DNA from: Saccharopolyspora elongata
GTDB taxonomy: Bacteria > Actinomycetota > Actinomycetes > Mycobacteriales > Pseudonocardiaceae
Assembly: GCF_004348985.1 (NCBI RefSeq)
Contig: NZ_SMKW01000022.1
Location: 59,511-123,510, forward strand
Direction of reading: 5' to 3'
DNA length: 64,000 bases
Shown: positions 42,895 through 52,414 of the stretch, one piece after another
Position numbering within the stretch: the first letter of the stretch is position 1
Layout: every line of letters starts with the position of its first letter
The notes under the pieces: generated by a model
Databases searched by the model: none
What the model saw: the letters and a program-made list of their open reading frames with translations, nothing else
What the model was told of the DNA's origin: nothing
Translations under genes and position numbers: made by a program

Positions 42895-44691
42895 ATGGCG
42901 CAGAAGGTGTCGGACTACGTGCTGTCGCGCCTGCGCGAATGGGGCGTGGAGAACGTCTTCTCGTACGCGGGAGACGGCATCAACGGCCTGCTCGCCGCTT
43001 GGGAGCGGGCCGGCGACCGGCCTCGGTTCGTGCAGGCCAGGCATGAGGAACTGGCCGCGTTCGAGGCCGTCGGGTACGCGAAGTTCTCCGGCCGGGTCGG
43101 GGTTTGCGCGGCGACCTCCGGGCCGGGAGCGATCCACCTGCTCAACGGGTTGTACGACGCGAAGCTCGACCACGTGCCGGTCGTGGCGATCGTGGGGCAG
43201 CAGGGGCGCAGTTCCCTCGGCGGCTCCTACCAGCAGGAAATCGACCTGTTGTCGCTGTTCAAGGACGTGGCCGGCGAGTACGTCCAGATGGTCACCGTCC
43301 CCGAGCAGCTGCCCAACGTGCTCGACCGGGCGTTCCGGATCGCGCAGGCGCGCCGCACGGTCACCGCGGTGATCATCCCCGGCGATGTCCAGGACCTGGA
43401 GTACTCGCCGCCGGCGCACGCGTTCAAGATGGTGCCCTCCAGCCTCGGAGTCTCGCGCACGCACATGGTTCCGCCGCGCGAGGACGTGGAACGAGCCGCG
43501 GAGGTCCTCAACGCGGGCGAACGCGTGGCGATGCTCGTGGGCCAGGGAGCCCGCGATGCGGCGCCGGAAGTCGTCGAGGTCGCCGATCTTCTCGGCGCAG
43601 GCGTGGCGAAAGCGTTGCTGGGCAAGGACGTGCTCTCCGACGAGGCGCCGTTCGTCACCGGAGCCGCCGGGTTGCTCGGCACCCGCCCGTCGTACGAGCT
43701 GATGCGCGACTGCGACACCCTGCTGGTGGTCGGTTCCAGCTTCCCGTACAGCCAGTTCCTCCCCGAGTACGGGCAGGCGCGCGGCGTGCAGATCGACATC
43801 GATCCCAGCATGATCGGCATGCGCTACCCGTTCGAGGTGAACCTGCTCGGGGACGCCAAGGACACGCTGCGCGTGCTGCTCCCGCTGTTGCGCCGCAACG
43901 AGGACCGGGCGTGGCGGCGGACCGTCGAGCGCAACGTGCACGACTGGTGGGAGGTCATGGAGCGGCGGGCCGGCGTCGAGGCCGACCCGGTCAACCCGGA
44001 GCAGGTCTTCCACGAGCTGTCGCCGATGCTGCCGGACGACGCGATCATCACGTCCGATTCGGGCTCGGCGGCGAACTGGTACGCGCGGCACCTCAAGATC
44101 CGCGGGCACATGCGGTGCTCGCTGTCGGGCACCCTGGCGACGATGGGCCCGGGCGCCCCGTACGCGACGGGCGCGAAGTTCGCGCACCCGGACCGGCCGG
44201 TGCTGGCGCTGGTCGGCGACGGCGCGATGCAGATGAACGGCATCAACGAACTGATCACCATGGGCCAGTACTGGCGGGAGTGGGCGGATCCGCGGCTGGT
44301 GATCGCGGTGCTCAACAACCAGGACCTGAACCAGGTGACCTGGGAAATGCGGGCGATGAGCGGCTCCCCGCAGTTCCTCCCGTCGCAGCGCATTCCCGAC
44401 TTCGGCTACGCCGCCTTCGCCGAGCTGGTCGGCTTCCACGGGATCAAGGTCGACAGCCCGGGCGAGGTTCGCGGCGCGTGGGAGCGGGCCCTGGCCGCGG
44501 ACCGGCCATGCGTCGTCGAGTTCGTCACCAGCCCGTCGATCCCGCCGATCCCGCCGCACGCGGAACTGGACCAGATGGAGAACGTCGCGGCGGCCCTGCT
44601 CAAGGGCGATCCGGCGGCGTGGTCGGTGGTCCGGGAAGGCGTGAAGGCGAAGGTCCAGGAGTTCGTCCCCGGCCGCGGGCGACGCCGTTGA
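42895..44691 (+). CDS. Thiamine-pyrophosphate enzyme (pyruvate oxidase/acetolactate synthase-like)
   Basis: A 598-residue TPP enzyme with the three usual domains: N-terminal Pyr domain with the cofactor-activating Glu in RHEELAAFEA (about residue 50), the middle domain (about 190-330) and the C-terminal PP domain with GDGAMQMNG...LNNQD as the GDG-N metal motif. Closest in layout to pyruvate oxidase/thiamine pyrophosphate-requiring proteins of actinomycetes; the reaction (pyruvate to acetyl-phosphate, acetate or acetolactate) cannot be fixed. ATG 42895 has GAGGTG upstream. A strong terminator follows. Confidence 0.85.
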   Translation: MAQKVSDYVLSRLREWGVENVFSYAGDGINGLLAAWERAGDRPRFVQARHEELAAFEAVGYAKFSGRVGVCAATSGPGAIHLLNGLYDAKLDHVPVVAIVGQQGRSSLGGSYQQEIDLLSLFKDVAGEYVQMVTVPEQLPNVLDRAFRIAQARRTVTAVIIPGDVQDLEYSPPAHAFKMVPSSLGVSRTHMVPPREDVERAAEVLNAGERVAMLVGQGARDAAPEVVEVADLLGAGVAKALLGKDVLSDEAPFVTGAAGLLGTRPSYELMRDCDTLLVVGSSFPYSQFLPEYGQARGVQIDIDPSMIGMRYPFEVNLLGDAKDTLRVLLPLLRRNEDRAWRRTVERNVHDWWEVMERRAGVEADPVNPEQVFHELSPMLPDDAIITSDSGSAANWYARHLKIRGHMRCSLSGTLATMGPGAPYATGAKFAHPDRPVLALVGDGAMQMNGINELITMGQYWREWADPRLVIAVLNNQDLNQVTWEMRAMSGSPQFLPSQRIPDFGYAAFAELVGFHGIKVDSPGEVRGAWERALAADRPCVVEFVTSPSIPPIPPHAELDQMENVAAALLKGDPAAWSVVREGVKAKVQEFVPGRGRRR

Positions 44692-44696
44692 TCGAA

Positions 44697-44726
44697 GGCG
44701 GGCCGGTGCGGTCGCACCGGCCCGCC
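44697..44726. terminator. Strong hairpin terminator
   Basis: GGCGGGCCGGTGCG pairs perfectly with CGCACCGGCCCGCC (14 bp) right after the TPP-enzyme stop at 44691, before the convergent DUF2188 gene ending at 44890. Confidence 0.8.
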
Positions 44727-44889
44727 TGCCCCATAGCCCGGGGCGACAAGCCACGCCTGTCCTCAGGGTCGAGAGGAGCCTGCTGGACACCTCTGCCCCG
44801 CGTACGCACACCAGGGGCAGCGCCACGACGTCAGCGAACACCCACCGATGGCGGTCGGTCTCCTGCTGCCCGAAGCGAGCGCGGCGGAT

Positions 44890-45102
44890 TCAGGTGGCGG
44901 GCGCGACCGTGCGCTTCTCGTTCACCTCGCCGTCAAAGCCGTGGATGACCACGTCACCGCCACCGGTGCGCCGGGCTTTGTCCGCCGCCTCGGCGATGGC
45001 CCCGGCCTGGGTCCTGGTTCGCGACTCCGTCTTTCCAGTGCTCGCGTCGACGACTTTCCAAGTGCCTTCGGCGTGGTCGCGAACGACATGACGTTCTGCC
45101 AT
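44890..45102 (-). CDS. DUF2188-family protein
   Basis: A 70-residue DUF2188 protein: HVVRDHAEGTWKVVDAST, then QAGAIAEAADKARRTGGGDV and VIHGFDGEV, the common three-part pattern. ATG 45102 has GGAGG 5 bp upstream. Function unknown; such proteins are frequent in stress contexts. A GGTGT-N15-GGGTA box lies about 39 bp upstream. Confidence 0.88.
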   Translation of the reverse strand: MAERHVVRDHAEGTWKVVDASTGKTESRTRTQAGAIAEAADKARRTGGGDVVIHGFDGEVNEKRTVAPAT

Positions 45103-45140
45103 GGCGCCCTCCGGAAAATCGGGCACTGTCGACTCAGGAC

Positions 45141-45165
45141 TACCCGGAGCGTCGTGCCCGACACC
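45141..45165 (-). promoter_or_regulatory. SigB/SigF-type promoter of DUF2188 gene
   Basis: On the minus strand GGTGT (45165-45161), 15 bases, GGGTA (45145-45141), then about 38 bp to the ATG. Confidence 0.7.
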
Positions 45166-45182
45166 TGCAGGGCTCACTCCGG

Positions 45183-45566
45183 TCAGCGGTCGGTCGAACC
45201 CTCCTGGGCGCGGACGACTTCCTCCTGCAGCACCCGGGACTGCTGGCGGGTGCGGATCCGGCCCAGCGTCCAGATCGTCACGCCGTGCGCCACCGCCAGG
45301 ACCAGCAGCAGGACCCCCAGCCGCGCCACCACGGTTTCCGGCGCGCTGCCGAGGTCCATCGGCACGACGGCGATCAGCGCGAGCAAACCCAGCGCTGCCA
45401 GGTGGAACACGACCACGACCAGTTGGTTCACCGAATCCGCGGCGGCGGAATCGCGGGCGGTCGACTGCAGGTAGGTCGTTCCGCTGCGCCGGATCAGCTG
45501 ACCGTCGGCGACCACCAGCGCGGCGCCGACGACGAGGAACACCATGAACGAACCCACATCCGGCAT
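45183..45566 (-). CDS. Small three-span membrane protein
   Basis: A 127-residue protein; ATG 45566 has GGAGG 8 bp upstream. Hydrophobic segments lie near residues 6-22, 47-65 and 76-95, followed by a charged C-terminal helix (RIRTRQQSRVLQEEVVRAQE). No family recognised. A perfect GTTT-N17-GGGTA box lies about 47 bp upstream. Confidence 0.7.
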   Translation of the reverse strand: MPDVGSFMVFLVVGAALVVADGQLIRRSGTTYLQSTARDSAAADSVNQLVVVVFHLAALGLLALIAVVPMDLGSAPETVVARLGVLLLVLAVAHGVTIWTLGRIRTRQQSRVLQEEVVRAQEGSTDR

Positions 45567-45612
45567 CGGACTTCCCTCCAGTTCCACTCGGAACGGATCG
45601 TTCACCGAGCGC

Positions 45613-45638
45613 TACCCGGAGCGCGGCGCGCGGTAAAC
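45613..45638 (-). promoter_or_regulatory. SigB/SigF-type promoter of the 45566 gene
   Basis: On the minus strand GTTT (45638-45635), 17 bases, GGGTA (45617-45613). The remaining 270 bp to the synthetase gene at 45910 hold no other feature I can support. Confidence 0.65.
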
Positions 45639-45909
45639 GGCGAGCGATCGCTTGACACCGAGATGGACCAGCACGACCAACGCCGTCTCCAGTTGTGATG
45701 GCAAGCACTTCGCGGGGGCCTTCGGGATGCGGAAACCCGTTCGATCCGTAAGCTGACCTGTCTGCCCTGGGCGGGTCGTCGGAGTACGCGCCTGGACTAC
45801 TGCGGAGCGAGACAGTGATTTCACGTCCTGTTCGGAGTTGCGACGTCTCACGGGACCTGCCACGCGGCGGGCAGCGGGGCAACGGGTCGTCGGTGGGACG
45901 GCGCGTTCG

Positions 45910-48900
45910 GTGACTCTGACGGCAGCAGGTGAACAGCTCGTCCCGTCCGCATCTCCGGAAACCACGGCCAGCGCGGTCTTCTGGTCGGACTTCGCGCCCG
46001 ATCAGCGCACCCTGGTCGAGGTTCTCGACAGCACGGCACGTCGATTCCCGGACGCCCCGGCGATCGACGACGGCACGACGGTGCTCGGCTACGGCCGGCT
46101 GACCGCCGAGATCGACGTCGTGCGGCGACGGCTCGCCGAAGCCGGCATCGGCGTCGGCGACCGGGTCGGAATCCGGATTTCCTCCGGCACCGCGGAACTC
46201 TACGTCTCGATCCTGGGCGTGCTGGCCGCCGGCGCCGCCTACGTTCCGGTGGACGCGGACGACCCCGACGAGCGCGCCGAACTCGTGTTCGGCGAAGCCG
46301 AGGTCTGCGCCGTGCTCTCCGACGGGGGCTCGTTCGCGTTGCGCCGCGAGCCGCTCGGTCGCCTGGGCGAACCATCGCCCACCGACGACGCCTGGATCAT
46401 CTTCACCTCCGGTTCGACCGGGAAGCCGAAGGGCGTGGCGGTGAGCCACTCCGCCGCCGCGGCCTTCGTCGACGCCGAGGCCGGCCTGTTCCTCACCGAG
46501 GAACCCATCGGCCCCGGGGACCGGGTGCTGGCCGGGCTGTCCGTGGCGTTCGACGCCTCGTGCGAGGAGATGTGGCTGGCCTGGCGGCACGGCGCCTGCC
46601 TGGTGCCCGCGCCGCGCGCTCTGGTGCGCACCGGTGTCGACCTCGGTCCCTGGCTGGTGGCGCGGCACATCAGCATCGTGTCGACGGTGCCGACGCTGGC
46701 CGCGTTGTGGCCCGTCGAAGCGCTGGAAGAGGTTCGGCTGCTCATCTTCGGCGGCGAGGCGTGCCCGCCGGAACTCGCCGAACGACTCGCCGTCGAAGGC
46801 CGCGAGGTCTGGAACACCTACGGGCCCACGGAAGCGACCGTCGTCGCCTGCGCCGCCCGGCTCACCGGCGAGGAGCCGGTGCGGATCGGATTGCCGTTGG
46901 CGGGCTGGCAACTCGCGGTCGTCGACGAGCGCGGCGAGCCGGTTGCGATGGGCGACACCGGCGAGCTGATCATCGGTGGTGTCGGCCTCGCCCGGTACCT
47001 GGACGCGGGCAAGGACGCCGAGAAGTTCGCGCCGCTGCCGTCGCTCGGCTGGTCCCGGGCCTACCGCAGCGGTGACGTGGTGCGGGCCGAGCCCGAGGGG
47101 CTGCTGTTCGTCGGCCGGGCCGACGAACAGGTCAAACTCGGTGGCCGCCGCATCGAACTCGGTGAGGTGGACGCGGTGCTGCAGGCCCTGCCCGGCGTTG
47201 CCGGGGCGGCCTCGGCCGTGCAGACCACCGCCGCCGGGAACCAAATCCTCGTCGGCTACGTGGTGCCGCGTGCCGAGTCCGAGGCGGCAGCGGACGCGCG
47301 GTTCGACTACGACCGCGCGGTGCGGCGGCTGCAGGAACAGTTGCCCGCCGCGCTGGTGCCGCTGCTCGCGGTCGTGTCCGACCTGCCGACGCGTACCTCC
47401 GGGAAGGTGGATCGAGCCGCGCTGCCGTGGCCGCTGCCCACCGCCGGCGGCGATCCCGCCGCGAGGTCGGCGATGTCGCCGACCGAGGCGTGGCTCGCGG
47501 AGGGCTGGGCGGAGGTCCTCGGCGTGGAGGTGACCGACCCCGCCGCGGACTTCTTCGCCACCGGCGGCGGCAGCCTCACCGCCGCCCAGCTGATCGCGCG
47601 CATCCGGATGCGCCACGCCCAGGTGTCGGTCGCCGACATCTACCAGCACCCGACGCTCGGTTCGCTGGCCGCGCACCTGGACGCGTTGGAGGCGATGACC
47701 GAGACCTCGAGGCGTGTCGTCCGGCCGACGCCGCGGCTGACCGGGCTGTGGCAGGCCCTGATCATGCTGCCGCTGCTGGCCATCGTCGGGTTGCGCTGGA
47801 CGACCGTGCTGGCGGCGCTGAGCAACGTGCTGGCCTGGACCGGATCCGTGTCGTTCGCGCCGACGGTGTCGTGGTGGTGGATCGCCGCGGCGTGGCTGGT
47901 CCTGTTCAGCCCCGCGGGCCGGATCGCGTTGTCGGCCGGTGGTGCGCGATTGCTGCTCGCCGGGGTGCGCCCGGGCACCTACCCGCGTGGCGGCAGTGTC
48001 CACTTGAGACTGTGGGCGGCCGAGCGGCTCGCCGAGTTCAGCGGCGCGACCGGTGTGTCCGGTGCCTCCTGGACGACCCACTACGCCCGGGCGTTGGGCG
48101 CCAAGGTGGCCAAGGACGTCGACCTGCACTCGCCGCCGCCGGTCACCGGCATGCTCAAGGTCGGCAGGGGCGCGGCCGTCGAACCCGAGGTCGACCTCGC
48201 CGGCCACTGGGTCGACGGCGACGAGGTGCACATCGGCAAGATCCGGATCGGCGCCGGCGCGCGCGTCGGCGCCCGCACCACGCTGATCCCCGGCGCCCGG
48301 ATCGGCAAGTCCGCGGAGATCGCGGCCGGCTCCACGGTGCGCGGCTCGGTGCCCGCGGGGCAGCGGTGGGCCGGGTCCCCGGCCGTCCCGGTGCGCGAAG
48401 CGGGCCGCACCTGGCCGTCGAGCCGTCCGCCCAGGTCGCAGGTGTGGGCCTCGGTCTACGGGGTCACCTCGGTGCTGCTCGGGCTGCTGCCGGCGCTGGC
48501 GGCACTGCCCGGCGTCATGGTGCTCGGCCTCGCTCTCAGCGGCGCACCCGATCTCGGCTCGGCGCTGACCCGGGCGCTGCTGGCGGTGCCCCTGGCGAGC
48601 GCGTGCTACCTCGTTTCCTACGCGTTGCTGGTGCTGGTGAGCGTGCGCGCGCTGAGCATCGGGATGCGCGAGGGCTACCACCCGGTGCACGGCCGCATGG
48701 CCTGGCAGGTGTGGGCGACCGAGCGCCTGATGGACATGGCCCGCATCGGCCTGTTCCCGTTGTACGCCAGCCTGTTCACACCGGTATGGCTGCGGTTGCT
48801 CGGCGCCAAGGTCGGTCGCGACGTGGAAGCCTCCACCGTGCTGGCGCTGCCGAAGATGACGAAGGTCGCCGACGGCGCCTTCCTCGCCGACGACACCATG

Positions 48901-49842
48901 GTCGCCACCTACGAGCTCGGCGGCGGCTGGCTGCACGTGGCCCCGGCCCGCATCGGCAAGCAGGCCTTCCTCGGGAACTCGGGCATGACCGCGGCAGGGC
49001 GTTCGGTGCCCAAGCGCGGCCTGGTCGGGGTGCTGTCCTCGACGCCGCGCAAGGCCAAGAAGGGCTCGTCCTGGCTGGGCATGCCGCCGATGCCGCTGCG
49101 CCGTTCCATCGACGAGGCCGACGCGAGCCGGACGTTCGCCCCGCCGCTGCGGCTGAAGATCGCCCGCGCGGTGGTCGAGCTGTTCCGGTTCGTGCCGGTC
49201 GTGCTCAGCGCGACGCTGGCGGTGCTGGTGCTGGCGGCGCTGGCGTTCCTGCATGCCGCAGGCGGGCTGTGGCTGGCCGCGTTGCTGGCCGGGCCGGTGC
49301 TGCTGGTCGCGGGCCTGCTGTCGTGCGCCGTGACGACCGCGGTGAAGTGGCTGCTGGTCGGGCGCTACCGGGCGGACGAACGCCCGCTGTGGAGCTCCTT
49401 CGTGTGGCGGACCGAGCTCGCGGACATGTTCGTGGAGGTGCTGGCCGTCCCGTGGCTGATCGGCTCGGCCGGGGGGACACCGCTGCTGACGGCGTGGCTG
49501 CGCAGCATGGGCGCGAAGATCGGCCGCGGGGTGTGGCTGGAGACCTACTGGCTGCCCGAATCGGACCTGGTGCGGCTCGGCGACGGCGCGTCGGTCAACC
49601 GCGGTTGCGTGGTGCAGACCCACCTGTTCCATGATCGGGTCATGCGGTTGGACGAGGTGCGCCTGGACGCCGGCGCTACGCTGGGCCCGCACGGCATCGT
49701 GCTGCCCGGTGCGAGCATCGGTGCGCACACCACCATCGGCCCCGGGTCGCTGGTGACCCGGGGAGACGAGGTGCCCGCGCACTCGCGGTGGCTCGGCAAC
49801 CCGATCTCGACGTGGCGGAAAGCGGGAGGACGTCGCCGGTGA
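45910..49842 (+). CDS. Pls/PosA-family membrane NRPS (A-PCP-6TM with three acyltransferase-like domains)
   Basis: About 1310 residues. Adenylation domain about 38-517, with TSGSTGKPKG (167), NTYGPTEAT (302) and the catalytic Lys in TSGKVDR (496). Carrier domain about 523-594 with GGGSL (Ser about 554). Then three membrane-segment pairs (about 612-667, 848-914, 1094-1146) alternate with three soluble domains (711-830, 961-1034, 1191-1297) rich in hexapeptide-like repeats such as IGKIRIGAGARVGA. This is the layout of Pls, which polymerises lysine through isopeptide bonds. By-eye alignment to GrsA gives specificity residues D-A-E-S-I-G-T-V-V-K, close to lysine codes. GTG 45910 is uncertain; TTG 45838 also possible. 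It is coupled to an M1 peptidase. Confidence 0.87.
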   Translation: MTLTAAGEQLVPSASPETTASAVFWSDFAPDQRTLVEVLDSTARRFPDAPAIDDGTTVLGYGRLTAEIDVVRRRLAEAGIGVGDRVGIRISSGTAELYVSILGVLAAGAAYVPVDADDPDERAELVFGEAEVCAVLSDGGSFALRREPLGRLGEPSPTDDAWIIFTSGSTGKPKGVAVSHSAAAAFVDAEAGLFLTEEPIGPGDRVLAGLSVAFDASCEEMWLAWRHGACLVPAPRALVRTGVDLGPWLVARHISIVSTVPTLAALWPVEALEEVRLLIFGGEACPPELAERLAVEGREVWNTYGPTEATVVACAARLTGEEPVRIGLPLAGWQLAVVDERGEPVAMGDTGELIIGGVGLARYLDAGKDAEKFAPLPSLGWSRAYRSGDVVRAEPEGLLFVGRADEQVKLGGRRIELGEVDAVLQALPGVAGAASAVQTTAAGNQILVGYVVPRAESEAAADARFDYDRAVRRLQEQLPAALVPLLAVVSDLPTRTSGKVDRAALPWPLPTAGGDPAARSAMSPTEAWLAEGWAEVLGVEVTDPAADFFATGGGSLTAAQLIARIRMRHAQVSVADIYQHPTLGSLAAHLDALEAMTETSRRVVRPTPRLTGLWQALIMLPLLAIVGLRWTTVLAALSNVLAWTGSVSFAPTVSWWWIAAAWLVLFSPAGRIALSAGGARLLLAGVRPGTYPRGGSVHLRLWAAERLAEFSGATGVSGASWTTHYARALGAKVAKDVDLHSPPPVTGMLKVGRGAAVEPEVDLAGHWVDGDEVHIGKIRIGAGARVGARTTLIPGARIGKSAEIAAGSTVRGSVPAGQRWAGSPAVPVREAGRTWPSSRPPRSQVWASVYGVTSVLLGLLPALAALPGVMVLGLALSGAPDLGSALTRALLAVPLASACYLVSYALLVLVSVRALSIGMREGYHPVHGRMAWQVWATERLMDMARIGLFPLYASLFTPVWLRLLGAKVGRDVEASTVLALPKMTKVADGAFLADDTMVATYELGGGWLHVAPARIGKQAFLGNSGMTAAGRSVPKRGLVGVLSSTPRKAKKGSSWLGMPPMPLRRSIDEADASRTFAPPLRLKIARAVVELFRFVPVVLSATLAVLVLAALAFLHAAGGLWLAALLAGPVLLVAGLLSCAVTTAVKWLLVGRYRADERPLWSSFVWRTELADMFVEVLAVPWLIGSAGGTPLLTAWLRSMGAKIGRGVWLETYWLPESDLVRLGDGASVNRGCVVQTHLFHDRVMRLDEVRLDAGATLGPHGIVLPGASIGAHTTIGPGSLVTRGDEVPAHSRWLGNPISTWRKAGGRRR

Positions 49843-51179
49843 ACCCTGGTGCTGACCAGCCGGGTGCGCCGGCACCGGGGGCGGATCGGTCGACGGATTC
49901 CTACCTGCCCGAGCACGGCAACGGCGGGTATCGCGTCGAGCACTACGACCTGGACCTGGAGTACCAGGTCGGCCCGAACCGGCTCGCCGGGCAGGCGACG
50001 ATCTCGGCGGTGGCGACGCAGGCCCTGTCGCGGTTCAGCCTGGACCTGGCCGACCTGCGGGTTCGCCGGGTGCTCGTGGACGGCCGTCCCGCCAAGTTCA
50101 CGCACGGCGGCGGGAAGCTCCGGATCAAACCGGCGCGCCCGGTAGCCGCGGCGGCGGAATTCCGGGTGGATGTCCGGTATTCGGGCAATCCGCAGCCGAT
50201 TTCCGGCCGGTGGGGCGAGATCGGGTGGGACGAGCTGACCGACGGCTCCCTGGTCGCCGGCCAGCCGGTCGGCGCGCCGTCGTGGTTTCCCTGCAACGAT
50301 CACCTCGCGGACAAGGCGGGCTACCGGATCTCGTTCACGACGGCCTCGCCGTACTCGGTGCAGGCGACCGGGAACCTGGTGTCGCGGCAACGCCGCGGCA
50401 GCACCACGACCTGGGTATACGAGCGGCCGGAACCGACCGCGACGTACCTGATGAGCATCCAGGTCGGCCTGTACACCGAGGTGGAGCTGGCCGGCGGCCC
50501 GGTGCCGCAGCGGGCGGCGATCCCTGCGCGGCTGAGCGACCGCTTCGCGGTGGACTTCGCGCGGCACGGCCAGATCATGGACGTGCTGCAGCGGTTGTTC
50601 GGCCCGTACCCGTTCGGGGAGTACGTCGTCGTGGTCACCGACGACGACCTGGACGAGCCGGTCGAGGCGCAGGGCATGTCGGTCTTCGGCGCGGGCCACC
50701 TGGACGGCCGGCGCACGAACGAGCGGCTCGTCGTGCACGAACTGGCGCACCAGTGGTTCGGCAACAGCGTGACGATCGCGGACTGGCGGCACATCTGGCT
50801 CAACGAGGGCTTCGCCACCTACGCCGAATGGTTGTGGTCGGAGTTCTCGGGCGGCCCGTCGGCGCAGCAGCACGCGGCGAACTGGCACGCGCACATCGCC
50901 GCAGGTCCGCCGGATCTCCGGATCGCCGATCCGGGTGTGGCCGGGATGTTCGACGAACAGATCTACAAGCGCGGCGCGCTGACGCTGCACGCGCTGCGCC
51001 GCGAACTGGGCGACGAGCCGTTCTTCGAGCTGCTGCGGAAGTGGGTCGCCGACCACCGGCACGGCACGGCGACCACGGCGGACTTCACGGCGCTGGCCGA
51101 CGAATTCGCGAACCGGTCGCTCGCCGGGTTCTTCACGAAATGGCTGGACAGCACCGAGTTGCCGCCGCTGCCACGCTGA
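49839..51179 (+). CDS. M1-family zinc aminopeptidase
   Basis: A 446-residue M1 metallopeptidase. HELAHQWFGN (about residue 300) and LNEGFATYAEW give the HExxH-x18-E zinc site; the substrate-binding GxMEN motif reads GMSVFG, so it is non-canonical. No signal peptide. The GTG overlaps the stop of the synthetase gene (GTGA), which ties it to that enzyme. M1-type peptidases degrade epsilon-poly-lysine in known producers, so a processing or self-protection role for the polymer is a fair inference. Confidence 0.88.
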   Translation: MNPGADQPGAPAPGADRSTDSYLPEHGNGGYRVEHYDLDLEYQVGPNRLAGQATISAVATQALSRFSLDLADLRVRRVLVDGRPAKFTHGGGKLRIKPARPVAAAAEFRVDVRYSGNPQPISGRWGEIGWDELTDGSLVAGQPVGAPSWFPCNDHLADKAGYRISFTTASPYSVQATGNLVSRQRRGSTTTWVYERPEPTATYLMSIQVGLYTEVELAGGPVPQRAAIPARLSDRFAVDFARHGQIMDVLQRLFGPYPFGEYVVVVTDDDLDEPVEAQGMSVFGAGHLDGRRTNERLVVHELAHQWFGNSVTIADWRHIWLNEGFATYAEWLWSEFSGGPSAQQHAANWHAHIAAGPPDLRIADPGVAGMFDEQIYKRGALTLHALRRELGDEPFFELLRKWVADHRHGTATTADFTALADEFANRSLAGFFTKWLDSTELPPLPR

Positions 51180-51421
51180 AACCGCCGCATCGGGCGCCGA
51201 CGACAGGGGTGCGGGCGCGGTAACGTCGATCTTGATCGCCGCCCGGAACCGGGATGCTCAAGGCGGCCGAAGCCTGAGCCCGGCGTGTCGGACGGGAACC
51301 GACACCGTGCCCTCGTCTGACGTTCACCCATCCTTGCGGGCCGATTCGTTGTGCTCCGGGCACGAGACCGGTTGTGTGGTGGTAGAACTTCCCGCGACGC
51401 AGATTCGAGGTTCCTGCTGCG

Positions 51422-52357
51422 ATGGTCGCCACCGAACCGTCCGGGTCGACGCCCCAACCGCTGCTGGCCGGCCGCAGGCCGTTGGCCCCGCACCTGTCGG
51501 TGTACGTGTTCGTCCTCGTGCCGTTCCTGGCGCTGCTGGCGGCGGTGCCGCTGGCGTGGGGGTGGGGGCTGCACTGGTGGGACGCGCTGCTCGCGGCCGG
51601 CTGGTACGTGTTCACCATCCTCGGCGTGACGGTGGGCTACCACCGCTACTTCACGCACGGCGCGTTCCGCGCCAAGCGCTGGCTGCGCATCGCGCTCGCG
51701 GTCGCGGGCAGCATGGCGGTCCAGGGGCCGATCCTGCACTGGGTGGCCGATCACCGCCGCCACCACGCCTTCGCCGACAGGGAAGGCGATCCGCACTCGC
51801 CGTGGGCGTTCGGCACGTCTCCCGCCGCGCTGGCGCGCGGGTTCTGGCACGCGCACATGGGCTGGATCTTCGAGCGGGACCTGACGAACCAGCGGCGGTT
51901 CGCGCCCGACCTGCTGGCCGACCCCGACATCCGGTTGGTGCACCGGCTGTTCGGCCCGTTGACGGTGGCGACGTTCGCCCTACCCGCGCTGTGCGGCGGT
52001 GTGATCACGGGTACCTGGTGGGGCGCCACGACGGCGTTCTTCTGGGCCGGGCTGGTGCGGGTGGCCCTGCTGCACCACGTGACGTGGTCGGTGAACTCGA
52101 TCTGCCACCTGGTCGGGGATCGCCCGTTCCGCAGCCGCGACAAGGCGGCCAACTTCTGGCCGCTAGCGGTGCTGAGCATGGGGGAGTCGTGGCACAACCT
52201 GCACCACGCCGACCCGACGTGCGCCCGGCACGGGGTGCGGCGAGGCGAGATCGACATCTCGGCCCGGGTGATCTGGATCTTCGAAAGGCTCGGCTGGGCC
52301 TCCCACGTCCGCTGGCCGACCCCCAGACGCCTCGCCCGCCTGGCCGCCGACAGCTGA
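51422..52357 (+). CDS. Acyl-CoA/acyl-lipid delta-9-type desaturase
   Basis: A 311-residue membrane di-iron desaturase with the three histidine boxes HRYFTH, HRRHH and HNLHH and four hydrophobic segments. It introduces a double bond in fatty acyl chains, adjusting membrane fluidity. ATG 51422 has only a weak GAGG 11 bp upstream. The 242 bp before it hold nothing I can support. Transcribed alone, as far as can be seen. Confidence 0.92.
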   Translation: MVATEPSGSTPQPLLAGRRPLAPHLSVYVFVLVPFLALLAAVPLAWGWGLHWWDALLAAGWYVFTILGVTVGYHRYFTHGAFRAKRWLRIALAVAGSMAVQGPILHWVADHRRHHAFADREGDPHSPWAFGTSPAALARGFWHAHMGWIFERDLTNQRRFAPDLLADPDIRLVHRLFGPLTVATFALPALCGGVITGTWWGATTAFFWAGLVRVALLHHVTWSVNSICHLVGDRPFRSRDKAANFWPLAVLSMGESWHNLHHADPTCARHGVRRGEIDISARVIWIFERLGWASHVRWPTPRRLARLAADS

Positions 52358-52414
52358 ACCATCGTCCCTTGTGGACAATTGTCGCCGATTCGAGCCTTCT
52401 ACCAGACTGAGAGG

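Noticed and set aside
42094..44841. A 915-codon minus-strand frame
   Set aside because: Antisense shadow of the TPP enzyme and the dehydrogenase; composition is that of shadow frames and no ribosome site is present.
44890..49875. A 1661-codon open frame on the minus strand
   Set aside because: Most of it is the antisense of the Pls-type synthetase and is Arg/Gln/His/Gly-rich. Only its last 70 codons are real (the DUF2188 gene).
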